Of a stretch of DNA of 45,433 nucleotides, positions 23,414-33,678 are shown piece by piece. Numbering within the stretch: position 1 is the stretch's first letter; every line of letters begins with the position of its first letter. A model generated the notes under the pieces. The model searched no databases. It saw nothing but the letters and a program-made list of their open reading frames with translations, and was not told the DNA's origin. A program made the translations under genes and the position numbers. This stretch comes from an uncultured Bacteroidales bacterium. GTDB lineage: Bacteria; Bacteroidota; Bacteroidia; Bacteroidales; UBA932. Location of the stretch: positions 1 to 45,433 of the forward strand of contig CALUSM010000021.1 of NCBI GenBank assembly GCA_944323445.1. The letters run 5' to 3'.

Positions 23414-25543
23414 TTATTTCAAAACGTCCCTGAACTTGAACTGGACGATAATTCTTCGGAACTCTCCGCCGCGGACATCGCTCACCTCCGTGCGGAAGGT
23501 GTACGTGCATTTGTCCTTGCAGGCCTGCAGCTCTGGAACTTCATTCTCCAGCCATACCTTGACGCTGGCCGCGCGGATGAATGCGAGCTGCTCGTTGTTG
23601 CGGATATCGGTCTCAGCCGTGACGGTCATGCTGGAGAGCCCGTCCCCTGCGTAGTAGGGGGTCTCGTTGAACTCCCCGCTGGCTCCGTCATAGGGAATGC
23701 GCCCTACGGGGATGGCGTCGGCTGTACCGGTGATGACGATGTCGATGCTCCTGGCCTCGTCGATGTACTTCTTCATGTCTCCGGCCAGGGCCGTACGCAG
23801 GGCCTCGAGCATGGTCAGGGCTGCGTTGGATTCGGATACGGTGTATTTGCCGGGACCGAAGTCCTCCTGGTACGAGAATCCCTCGGAGACATCGTAGCGG
23901 TAGCCGAGGCTGTAGTTGTAGATCTTGTTGCCGTCAGCATCAAAGTCGCTCTCGATCTCGGTGTTGATTGTGATTTCTGTCTTGTCGGTGAGGATGTTCT
24001 CCTGCTTCTTCTCCTCCATAATCTCCTCTGTCTGCTGCTGCAGGGCCTCCATCTCCATGTTCACTGTCTGGAGCATGCTTACGGGGATGTAGTCCAGGTC
24101 TTCCTCTCCGAAATCCACCTCATCGATGATATAGGAGCGCCTGTCGAAGACGTAGGTCTTGTCGGTGGTGCGGTTGACAACCTCCAGGTACACCAGCTGG
24201 AACTCGTCATGGTCGTCGAGAGTGTACACTGGGTTCTCGTAGGAGAGGTCTCCTCTGCGCACTTCCTGGAAGTCCTCTTCAGGAATCTCCAGGCTGATGG
24301 CGTCCATCTCGGCGAACTTGATGTCTATGGTGTGGCTCTCCATGTCGTAGGTGTCGGCTATGAAGGGGTCCCCGAGCGTTATGATCTGGGTGGCTATTGC
24401 CGTGGCGGCCTGGTCCAGAAGCATGGCTTTCTGACGGGCGGCGTTGTCATCCGTCACCCGGACACGGTAATCCTCCATCGACTCGCCGTCCATCTGGCGT
24501 ATCCAGTCGGACATCATCCTGTCGACCTGCTCGTTCAGTTTTGAGCGGTACAGCGGCGGCAGGGAGGACATGTCCCAGAACACCACTTTGTTGCCGGTGT
24601 TGTGGCAGAGGGTGGTGACAGAGTTGTTGGAGTTGAAGTTGAGGGCCATTACGCCGGACAGCGGCGTGCCTTCCGCCTCTCCGATGCTGTGGACGGTGCG
24701 GCGGTTGATGAGGTTGTATACGAATATGGAGTCAGTCCTGGCGTAGGCTATGTATTTCCCTTCGGGATGGAAGGTGGACATCAGGACATTCTCAATGCCG
24801 GTGGTCACGGCGGTGCGGTGATGGTCTATGGCGTTGACTATCTGGAGCCCTGATGAGTCACAGCTTACGGCTATCTCGCGGGAGTCAGGGGAAAACGTGA
24901 TGTGGTTGACCTTGCCTGCGAAGTGTACGATGCGCTTGATGTCAGCTGTCTCTACGTTCCAGATGTCCATCCCGTTGCCGTATGCGGCAGCGATGAAGTA
25001 TCCGTTGGGGCTGACGGCAATGTGGTCATAGACCTTGCCGGCCTGGATGATTGAGGAAATCCAGTATCCGTCTGTGGAGTAGGTGATGATCTCACCGAAA
25101 CTGTTGGCGGTAAGCAGGTCCCTTGCATCAGGCGAGTAGGCCAGGGCTGTCACGGACGGAACGCCCTTGCCTCCTTTTTCATCGAAGGGATCGGTTTTCT
25201 TCTCTCCCTTGATGGTCTCCAGGACGAGGTTTTTCTCTCGGTTGGAGATAATCGTGATGTTCTTGCGGTTTTTCTGCAGGGTGGCGAGAGACGCTCCTGT
25301 AGGATTGATGTGGAAGTCGGATACTGAGAAGTCGTAGATGCCGTGGTTCATGATGTTGTACAGCATCTGGTCTGTACTGTGATAGATGACGTTGAAACGG
25401 AGGATGCCGATATCATCGTAGGAGTGGCTGATGGTGAATGACGAACGCTCCTTGATGTCTCCGTACGGGAACTGTGCGGAGACTGGGAGCGGAAGCAGCA
25501 GTACGAGTGCTGGAAGCAGGTTTTTTAGTGTCTTGAAGCTCAT
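23414..25543 (-). CDS. exported WD40-like propeller protein with OmpA-like C-terminal domain
   Basis: A 709-residue protein. Signal peptide 1-23 (ending PVSA). Residues about 60-330 show WD40-like blades (ALAYSPDARDLLTANSFGEI, HIAVSPNGYFIAAAYGNGM, HITFSPDSREIAVSCDSSG, STFHPEGKYIAYARTDS). A middle region (about 345-600) is mixed helical and beta, with a Gln/Glu-rich coiled-coil-like segment (MEMEALQQQTEEIMEEKKQE). The last 104 residues from GTADAIPVGR to the end (NNEQLAFIRAASVKVWLENE, EVSDVRGGEFRRI) resemble OmpA-type peptidoglycan-associated domains with the NxxLAxxRAxxV helix. Co-transcription with the caspase gene suggests a scaffold or substrate. Divergent from the ATP synthase operon. Confidence 0.75.
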   Translation of the reverse strand: MSFKTLKNLLPALVLLLPLPVSAQFPYGDIKERSSFTISHSYDDIGILRFNVIYHSTDQMLYNIMNHGIYDFSVSDFHINPTGASLATLQKNRKNITIISNREKNLVLETIKGEKKTDPFDEKGGKGVPSVTALAYSPDARDLLTANSFGEIITYSTDGYWISSIIQAGKVYDHIAVSPNGYFIAAAYGNGMDIWNVETADIKRIVHFAGKVNHITFSPDSREIAVSCDSSGLQIVNAIDHHRTAVTTGIENVLMSTFHPEGKYIAYARTDSIFVYNLINRRTVHSIGEAEGTPLSGVMALNFNSNNSVTTLCHNTGNKVVFWDMSSLPPLYRSKLNEQVDRMMSDWIRQMDGESMEDYRVRVTDDNAARQKAMLLDQAATAIATQIITLGDPFIADTYDMESHTIDIKFAEMDAISLEIPEEDFQEVRRGDLSYENPVYTLDDHDEFQLVYLEVVNRTTDKTYVFDRRSYIIDEVDFGEEDLDYIPVSMLQTVNMEMEALQQQTEEIMEEKKQENILTDKTEITINTEIESDFDADGNKIYNYSLGYRYDVSEGFSYQEDFGPGKYTVSESNAALTMLEALRTALAGDMKKYIDEARSIDIVITGTADAIPVGRIPYDGASGEFNETPYYAGDGLSSMTVTAETDIRNNEQLAFIRAASVKVWLENEVPELQACKDKCTYTFRTEVSDVRGGEFRRIIVQFKFRDVLK

Positions 25544-25583
25544 AACGGTGATTAAGTGTAAGGTGAGTATAATTTCTTGCTTT

Positions 25584-25591
25584 CAAAAATA
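25584..25591 (-). promoter_or_regulatory. -7 promoter box of the WD40-caspase operon
   Basis: TATTTTTG on the minus strand fits TAnnTTTG, 40 bp before the ATG at 25543, within the 142-bp divergent spacer shared with atpD. No clear -33 box. For atpD itself I see only a weak candidate (TTTG at 25620-25623 with GATGTTGG at 25646-25653). Confidence 0.35.
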
Positions 25592-25682
25592 ACAAATTTA
25601 TTAATAAGGAGAAAATGTATTTGTGAAAATTGTTCAGTTGGCACAGATGTTGGAATATGAATATGAATTCATTCCTCATTAA

Positions 25683-27426
<1,744 letters not shown>

Positions 27427-27451
<25 letters not shown>

Positions 27452-28536
27452 CAGTGATTGCTTTCCTTGCGGCAGTCCTCCTGCTGCTGCCCTTCCGGCC
27501 GGCGTCCGCTCAGGCGGCCGATACCGCTGCCGCTGCCCCGGCAGAGGAACTTGACCCAAAATCGCTGGTTCTCGGACATCTGGGCGACAGCTACTGGTGG
27601 CATATCGGCACCTTCGGAGGCCGCGAGGTCTCCCTGTACCTGCCGGTGATAGTCCGTTCCTCCGCTGATGGAGGGGGGTGGCACTTCTTCTCCTCCTGTC
27701 ATCTGGCGGAAGGTGCCTCATGGGAGGGATTCAGCATTGCCCCAGAGGGGAAATACGAGGGAAAAATAGTTGAGGCCCTGCCCGACGGCACCATGGTCCG
27801 TCCATTCGACCTGTCCATGACCAAGACGGTGGCGGCCCTGCTGCTGAACAGCGTGATAGCACTTGTAGTGATTCTCATCCCCGCAAGATGGTACCGCCGT
27901 CATCAAGGGGTGAAGGAGCATCCCAAGGGATTCACCGCATTTATGGAGATGGCCGTCGAGATCCTGCAGGACGACCTGATCAAGCCCTGCGTCGGAGAGA
28001 ACTGGAAGCGGTTCTCGCCCTATCTGCTGACGGTCTTTTTCTTCATCCTGATCAACAACTTCATGAGCCTGATACCCTTCTTCCCAGGAGGGGTCAACGT
28101 GACCGGCAATATCACCGTGACATTTGTCCTTGCTTTGGCTTCGTTCCTTGTAATCAATATCTTCGGAGGACGGGCCTACTGGCGGGATATTTTTTGGCCG
28201 GAGGTCCCGGCATGGCTGAAAGTACCGGTGCCGATTATCCCGGTGATAGAGTTCGTGGGGATATTCACAAAGCCGTTCGCCCTGATGATCCGACTTTTCG
28301 CCAACATGGTCGGCGGTCATGCGGCCATCATCTGCCTCATCTGCGTGATATTCGTGACAGCGGGGATGGGGGTGGCGGTCAACGGCCCGATGACGGTGGT
28401 GTCCCTGCTGTTCGCGGTGTTCATGAATGCCCTGGAGGTCCTCGTGGCCTTCCTGCAGGCATATGTGTTCACCATGCTTTCGGGTGTATTCATCGGACTG
28501 GCCCAGGAGGGGAAAATAGAGAAATCAAAAAAATAG
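27427..28536 (+). CDS. atpB: ATP synthase F0 subunit a, with long periplasmic N-terminal extension
   Basis: A 369-residue membrane subunit. The ATG at 27427 lies inside atpC (25-bp overlap) and is chosen because it begins a clear signal peptide (MRGSTKHIAVIAFLAAVLLLL, cleaved near PASAQA). About 95 extra residues then precede the first F0 helix, a Bacteroidetes trait. The helical core includes FFFILINNFMSLIPFF and the conserved arginine Arg289 in LMIRLFANMVGGH, which works with the c-ring Glu in proton transfer. No small AtpI-like gene lies between atpC and atpB, unlike in several relatives. Confidence 0.95.
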
Positions 28537-28557
28537 AAAAAATATAAAAACGATTAA

Positions 28558-28785
<228 letters not shown>

Positions 28786-28798
28786 ACGTATCCGGGCT

Positions 28799-29314
28799 AT
28801 GGGACTTTTGCAACCGGAACCAGGACTGCTCATCTGGATGACGCTGGCTTTCGCGGTCGTCTTCATCCTGCTGGCCAGGTTTGGCTTCCCCGTAATCCAG
28901 AAATCGGTGGAGCGCCGCAGGGAGTACATCGACTCCTCGCTGGCCGCCGCCGATGAGGCCAGGAAGAAACTGGAGGACCTGCAGCAGGAGATGGAGGCCG
29001 TGCGCCGGGACGCCGAGAAGCAGAAGTCGGAGATACTCCGCTCGGCCGTTCAGACCCGGGAGCAGCTTATAGCCGAGGCCCGCAGGAAGGCCGGGGAAGA
29101 GGGCGAGAACATCATCGCCGCTGCCAAGGCTGCCGCCCGGTTGGAGAGCGACGCGATTATCCGTGATGCCCGCCATCAGGTGGCCCTGCTTTCCATAGCT
29201 GTGAGCGAGAAGCTCCTGCGCGAGCGTTTCTCCGATCCTCAGGCTCAGACCGCCCTTGCGGAGAGACTGCTGGAGGAGGTGGACCCCGACAAGGATGAAA
29301 AGAGAAAAAAGTAG
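28799..29314 (+). CDS. atpF: ATP synthase F0 subunit b
   Basis: A 171-residue stator subunit: one N-terminal membrane helix (about 9-27, LLIWMTLAFAVVFILLARF), then a long charged coiled coil (RREYIDSSLAAADEARKKLE onward) to the Lys-rich C-terminus. The FGFPVIQKSVERRREYID piece is typical. It lies 13 bp after atpE and 3 bp before atpH. Confidence 0.95.
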   Translation: MGLLQPEPGLLIWMTLAFAVVFILLARFGFPVIQKSVERRREYIDSSLAAADEARKKLEDLQQEMEAVRRDAEKQKSEILRSAVQTREQLIAEARRKAGEEGENIIAAAKAAARLESDAIIRDARHQVALLSIAVSEKLLRERFSDPQAQTALAERLLEEVDPDKDEKRKK

Positions 29315-29317
29315 AGT

Positions 29318-29872
29318 ATGGATACCGGACTGATATCTAGACGTTATGCCAAGGCATTGGCTGAGTATTCCGCTTCTCTTGGAGAAGAGGATACAGTCTA
29401 TGCGCAGCTGCGGCCTTTCTCGGCTCAGTTCGCTTTCCTGCCGGAAGTGCGGGAAGCCGTACTTTCCCCCTCGCTTTCCCAAGAAGAGAAAGCGGCCGTG
29501 ATATTAGGCCTCTTCAAGGAGGATCCGTGCCGTTCGCTGCGGGATTTTGTACGTCTGGTGCTGCGTCATCACCGTGAGTCCTGCCTTTACATCATGCTGC
29601 ATTCCTTCCTGGCGCTCTACCGGGAGAGACATCACCTCAAGGAGGCGCTGCTGATTTCCACCGTGCCCCTCGGGGATGAGGTCGAGAGGATTATCCGGGC
29701 GAGGGCCAGGCTCATCGACCATTGTACAGCGGTCATCACACGCAGAGTGGATCCTTCCATCATCGGAGGTTTCGTTTTCCGCATGGAGGACACTCTGATA
29801 GACGCCAGTACCGCCTCCCAGCTCAAGGTGCTGCGGAAGAAGTTGGGGATGGAGCCGTTACGGAAAATTTAG
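29318..29872 (+). CDS. atpH: ATP synthase F1 subunit delta
   Basis: A 184-residue peripheral-stalk subunit. The N-terminus TGLISRRYAKALAEYSASLG and the C-terminal VITRRVDPSIIGGFVFRMEDTLIDAS are family signatures (the latter the conserved beta region IGGxxxxxxDxxxDxS). It joins subunit b to the top of F1. 32 bp before atpA. Confidence 0.94.
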   Translation: MDTGLISRRYAKALAEYSASLGEEDTVYAQLRPFSAQFAFLPEVREAVLSPSLSQEEKAAVILGLFKEDPCRSLRDFVRLVLRHHRESCLYIMLHSFLALYRERHHLKEALLISTVPLGDEVERIIRARARLIDHCTAVITRRVDPSIIGGFVFRMEDTLIDASTASQLKVLRKKLGMEPLRKI

Positions 29873-29904
29873 AAGATTATATTTTTTAGAAATATTGTAC
29901 AGCA

Positions 29905-31494
29905 ATGAGTGATAAATCCAATAAGATAAAGCCTTCGGAGGTCTCGCAGGTACTGCTTTCGGAGCTGCAGGGCATAGACCTCGGAGTTCAGTATGCGGAG
30001 GTCGGGACAGTGCTGCAGGTGAGCGATGGCGTGGTGCGGATCTTCGGGCTGCGCAATGCTGAAGCCAGCGAGCTGCTGGAGTTCGACTGTGGGCTGAAGG
30101 CCGTGGTTATGAACCTCGAGGAGGACAATGTCGGGGCCGTGCTGCTCGGGCCCACCGACCTGGTCAAGGAGGGAGACATGGTGCGGCGTACCGGCCGGAC
30201 CGTCTCGATAGACGTGAGCGAGTCGATGCTCGGAAGGGTGATCAATCCGCTCGGGGAGCCTATCGACGGTGGCGGGGAGATATCCGGGGAAAAGGTGGAG
30301 ATGCCGCTGGACCGCAAGGCGCCCGGGGTGATATTCCGCCAGCCGGTGAGCGAGCCCCTGCAGACCGGCCTGAAGGCCATCGACGCGATGATACCTATAG
30401 GACGCGGGCAGAGGGAACTGATTATCGGTGACCGTCAGACCGGAAAGACGGCCATTGCCGTGGACACTATCATCAACCAGCGGGCCTGCTATGATGCGGG
30501 CGAGCCGGTGTACTGCATCTATGTGGCTGTGGGCCAGAAAGCGTCCACTGTGGCGGCCTTGGTAGATACACTGCGCAGGTATGGGGCGATGGATTATACC
30601 GTGGTGGTGGCTGCGATGGCATCGGACTCGGCGGCGATGAGGTATTACGCGCCTTTTACCGGGGCAGCGATAGGGGAGTATTTCCGCGATACGGGGCGGC
30701 ATGCCCTGGTGGTGTACGATGACCTGTCGAAACAGGCCGTGGCCTACCGCGAGGTGTCGCTGATTCTGCGCAGGCCTTCGGGGCGCGAGGCGTATCCGGG
30801 CGATATTTTCTATCTTCACTCCCGTCTGCTGGAGAGGGCGGCGAAGATCATCGCTCAGGAGGAGGTGGCCCGGCAGATGAACGATATCCCGCCGGCCCTG
30901 AAGGACAAGGTGCGCGGAGGCGGCTCGCTGACAGCCCTGCCCATCATCGAGACCCAGGCGGGCGACGTGTCGGCCTACATCCCTACCAATGTGATTTCAA
31001 TTACCGACGGACAGATATTCCTGGATACCGACCTGTTCAACGAGGGCAACCTGCCGGCCGTGGACGTGGGTATCTCCGTGTCCCGTGTGGGCGGCAATGC
31101 CCAGGTCAAGGCCATGAAGAAAGTGGCCGGTACCCTGAAGATAGACCAGGCCCAGTACCGCGAGCTGGAGTCCTTTTCCAAGTTCAGCAGCGACATGGAC
31201 CCGGTGACCGCCGCCGTGTTGGACCGCGGGCGCAAGAACACCCGTCTGCTGATACAGCCCCAGTACACTCCCATGCCGGTGGGCGAGCAGATAGCTGTGC
31301 TCTACTGCGGTACCCACGGGCTGCTCAAGGACGTGCCTCTCGAGCATGTCTCCGATTTCGAGCGGCTGCTGATAGAAGCCCTCAAGCCTACCGGAGTATT
31401 CGGCACGCTGGTCTCCGGCGGGCTCACTGACGATGCGTGCAGGACCATAGAGAAAGCTGCTGAAGAGGTGGCCGCCTCGCTTAAAGTATCCTAG
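29905..31494 (+). CDS. atpA: ATP synthase F1 subunit alpha
   Basis: A 529-residue non-catalytic nucleotide-binding subunit. Walker A GDRQTGKT at 175-182, followed by [10 protein letters not shown]; the N-terminal beta barrel has [11 protein letters not shown], and the later [23 protein letters not shown] region contributes the arginine finger segment to neighbouring beta sites. The N-terminus [16 protein letters not shown] is the usual start in Bacteroidetes. 5 bp before atpG. Confidence 0.98.
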   Translation: MSDKSNKIKPSEVSQVLLSELQGIDLGVQYAEVGTVLQVSDGVVRIFGLRNAEASELLEFDCGLKAVVMNLEEDNVGAVLLGPTDLVKEGDMVRRTGRTVSIDVSESMLGRVINPLGEPIDGGGEISGEKVEMPLDRKAPGVIFRQPVSEPLQTGLKAIDAMIPIGRGQRELIIGDRQTGKTAIAVDTIINQRACYDAGEPVYCIYVAVGQKASTVAALVDTLRRYGAMDYTVVVAAMASDSAAMRYYAPFTGAAIGEYFRDTGRHALVVYDDLSKQAVAYREVSLILRRPSGREAYPGDIFYLHSRLLERAAKIIAQEEVARQMNDIPPALKDKVRGGGSLTALPIIETQAGDVSAYIPTNVISITDGQIFLDTDLFNEGNLPAVDVGISVSRVGGNAQVKAMKKVAGTLKIDQAQYRELESFSKFSSDMDPVTAAVLDRGRKNTRLLIQPQYTPMPVGEQIAVLYCGTHGLLKDVPLEHVSDFERLLIEALKPTGVFGTLVSGGLTDDACRTIEKAAEEVAASLKVS

Positions 31495-31499
31495 GGACT

Positions 31500-32387
31500 A
31501 TGGCTGCGCTGAAAGAGTTGAAGGAGCGTATCGCTTCCGTACAGAGCACGTTGAAGATTACTTCGGCGATGAAGATGGTCGCTTCGGCCCAGCTGATGAA
31601 GGTGCAGTCCTCGATGGAGGCTCTGGCGGAGTACGAGCGGCGTTTTTCCGATATTGTGGCGGCTTTGGTCAGTGACCCGGATGTGGAGGTGGCCTCGCCG
31701 CTGACTCTTGAGCACGGGGAGAAGCGCAGGGCCTGTCTCGTGGCCCTTGCCTCGGACAGCTCGCTCTGCGGAGCCTTCAATGCCAATGCCCTGCGCGAGG
31801 CCGTCTCGGCCGTGGAGGAACTGTTCTCCGAAGGGTTCTCCCGGGTCACTGTGTATCCGATAGGGGAGAAGATGGTGCAGGGGATGGGGCGGTATGCCGC
31901 TGCCCGTGGGGAGAATGTGGATATTTGCCTGGATTACCGGCATCTGGTCGGGAAGCATTCCTTTGACGGGATTATCCCCCTTGCGGACCGGCTGATGGAG
32001 GATTTCCTGGCCGGCAGGTGCGACCGCGTCTGCATCTCCCGCTGCCATTTTCACTCTATGGGCCGCCAGGAGCCCATGCAGGAGCAGTTGCTGCCGTTCA
32101 ACCGCGTGAGTCGGGCCAATGTGGACCGTTCTTCTGCCGTGGACTATATTCTGGAGCCCCGTCCGGATACTCTTCTGGATTTGCTGCTTCCTTCGTCAAT
32201 CCGCATTATTCTTTACAATGCCCTGCTCGACAGCATTACAGCGGAGAATGCCGCCCGGATGGTAGCCATGCAGACAGCTACGGACAACGCACAGGAACTC
32301 ACGGACGACCTTACACTGGAATATAACAAGCAGCGCCAGCAGGCCATTACCGCCGAACTGGCGGATATCGCCTCTTCAGAAAATTAG
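31500..32387 (+). CDS. atpG: ATP synthase F1 subunit gamma
   Basis: A 295-residue rotor shaft. N-terminal helix LKELKERIASVQSTLKITSAMKMVASAQLMK and C-terminal helix RMVAMQTATDNAQELTDDLTLEYNKQRQQAITAEL are the classic coiled-coil pair; SDSSLCGAFNANAL is the conserved SDxGLCGxFN region with Ser in place of Gly. It closes the operon and is followed at once by a hairpin terminator shared with the convergent Omp28-like gene. Confidence 0.96.
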   Translation: MAALKELKERIASVQSTLKITSAMKMVASAQLMKVQSSMEALAEYERRFSDIVAALVSDPDVEVASPLTLEHGEKRRACLVALASDSSLCGAFNANALREAVSAVEELFSEGFSRVTVYPIGEKMVQGMGRYAAARGENVDICLDYRHLVGKHSFDGIIPLADRLMEDFLAGRCDRVCISRCHFHSMGRQEPMQEQLLPFNRVSRANVDRSSAVDYILEPRPDTLLDLLLPSSIRIILYNALLDSITAENAARMVAMQTATDNAQELTDDLTLEYNKQRQQAITAELADIASSEN

Positions 32388-32425
32388 AGGCCGCACTGGC
32401 AGGTCCGGTGCAGCCTCGTTCTCTT
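32387..32425 (+). terminator. hairpin terminator after atpG
   Basis: GAGGC-C-GCAC (32387-32396) pairs with GTGC-A-GCCTC (32408-32417), followed by GTTCTCTTT. It begins at the atpG stop codon. It separates atpG from the convergent Omp28-like gene (ends 32445). Confidence 0.6.
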
Positions 32426-32444
32426 TATGATAAAAACTCTGACG

Positions 32445-33593
32445 TTATCTGTACTGGTAGGGGACTTCTCCGTTAATGCTGCAGGGAACTGCATTATTTA
32501 CGATGAAGTAGTCTGAGTCGTCCTCCTGTGTCGTGACGAACAGCACCAGATGACAGTTTTCGGCTACCCATTCATCTTCAATCGTCATGACAAATGCGTA
32601 TTCTGCGGTCTGTCCGGCCTCGATGGTTCCGAGGGTGTGTCCGGTGTAGTTGCTGTTGGATACACGGCTGTCAGCGATGCGGATGCAGTTGTCGTGGGTA
32701 TCGTAGTCTCCGGACCATGCTCCGGGATTGTAGTTGGACTGTCTGCCTTCCACTCCGTCCTCAAGCAGCCATGCGCCTATGCGGAATTCGGCTGTCTCGG
32801 CGGCCTTGACGGCTGCGCGGATTACAAGGGTGTTGCCGTTGAGTACTGCACTGGCGGATATGCCGGCCATTGCTTCTGACCTCTCATGGGCATTGTCGAT
32901 CAGATCCTTCAGTCCTATCTCGTTGTTGTAGTTGTTGTATGCCATGTCCATGTCGGCTACGACCATGGGGTAGGAGGATACTCCCATCGCCTGGTCCAGC
33001 CTGGCCTCGAGGTATGCGGGGTCATCGTTGTTGTAGGAGTGGCATGCCGCCAGGACGGTCTTGGATGCGTACTCCTCTTCTCCCATGACCTTGCGCAGGA
33101 GCGTTATCATTCCGGGGCAGTATCCGCAGCCCGTACCTGTGAACTGGGTAAGGAGGACCCTGCGGGAGAAGGACGTGTTGTCCGGCTCGGAATCCTCAGG
33201 CAGTGCCGGAACGGGGAAATCTATTGCGGTTACGGTCACGATGTCCGTATGGGATGTGCCGTAGGCTGCCCAGAAATAGTAGGTGCCCGTCGTGGTAGTC
33301 GTAAATGTCATGTCGGGAAGCTCGATCTGCTTGTTTGTCTCTCCGTCGTAGAACCTTACATTCTCGGTGACAGGCTCTCCGTCACTCAGTACGGTGAATA
33401 CCACGGCATCTTCCCCGTTTGCCTCGATGACCATGTCGGAGGCGAGCAGCACCAGCTCGGAAGAGCCTATGACGGGCTCGTTCTCATCTCCGTTGTCGAT
33501 GTTGTTGTTTCCGTTCTCGTCAGGCAGTTCGGTGCAGGAGAACAGTGCAACCGCTCCCGCAGCAATCAGTGACAGTAATCTAGGTATCTTCAT
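32445..33593 (-). CDS. Omp28-like lipoprotein with thioredoxin fold
   Basis: A 382-residue lipoprotein: lipobox Cys20 (ALFSC), an acidic Asn/Asp-rich spacer, an Ig-like beta domain (about 45-125), then a thioredoxin-like domain introduced by RRVLLTQFTGTGCGYCPGM with CxxC at Cys156/Cys159. The same layout is seen in Porphyromonas Omp28-related outer membrane proteins. The CGYC motif suggests a thiol-disulfide role at the cell surface, but such proteins have also been described as adhesins. It follows the 865-residue lipoprotein gene on the same strand after a strong terminator, so its own promoter is expected although none is clear. Confidence 0.75.
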   Translation of the reverse strand: MKIPRLLSLIAAGAVALFSCTELPDENGNNNIDNGDENEPVIGSSELVLLASDMVIEANGEDAVVFTVLSDGEPVTENVRFYDGETNKQIELPDMTFTTTTTGTYYFWAAYGTSHTDIVTVTAIDFPVPALPEDSEPDNTSFSRRVLLTQFTGTGCGYCPGMITLLRKVMGEEEYASKTVLAACHSYNNDDPAYLEARLDQAMGVSSYPMVVADMDMAYNNYNNEIGLKDLIDNAHERSEAMAGISASAVLNGNTLVIRAAVKAAETAEFRIGAWLLEDGVEGRQSNYNPGAWSGDYDTHDNCIRIADSRVSNSNYTGHTLGTIEAGQTAEYAFVMTIEDEWVAENCHLVLFVTTQEDDSDYFIVNNAVPCSINGEVPYQYR

Positions 33594-33615
33594 TTATTTC
33601 TGTTCCTAAAAATAA

Positions 33616-33657
33616 CCGCGGACGGGTGGTCAGTATCGCCCGGCCACCCGTATGCGG
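33616..33657 (-). terminator. terminator after the large lipoprotein gene
   Basis: ACGGGTGG (33622-33629) and CCACCCGT (33644-33651) form a perfect 8-bp stem, extended by CCGC/GCGG. On the minus strand it is followed by TTATTTTTAG, placing the terminator between the 865-residue gene and the Omp28-like gene. Confidence 0.7.
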
Positions 33658-33678
33658 TAGATTCAAAATTTCAAATTG

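Noticed and set aside
23390..24544. A 384-codon plus-strand frame
   Set aside because: Shadow of the WD40/OmpA-like gene on the minus strand.
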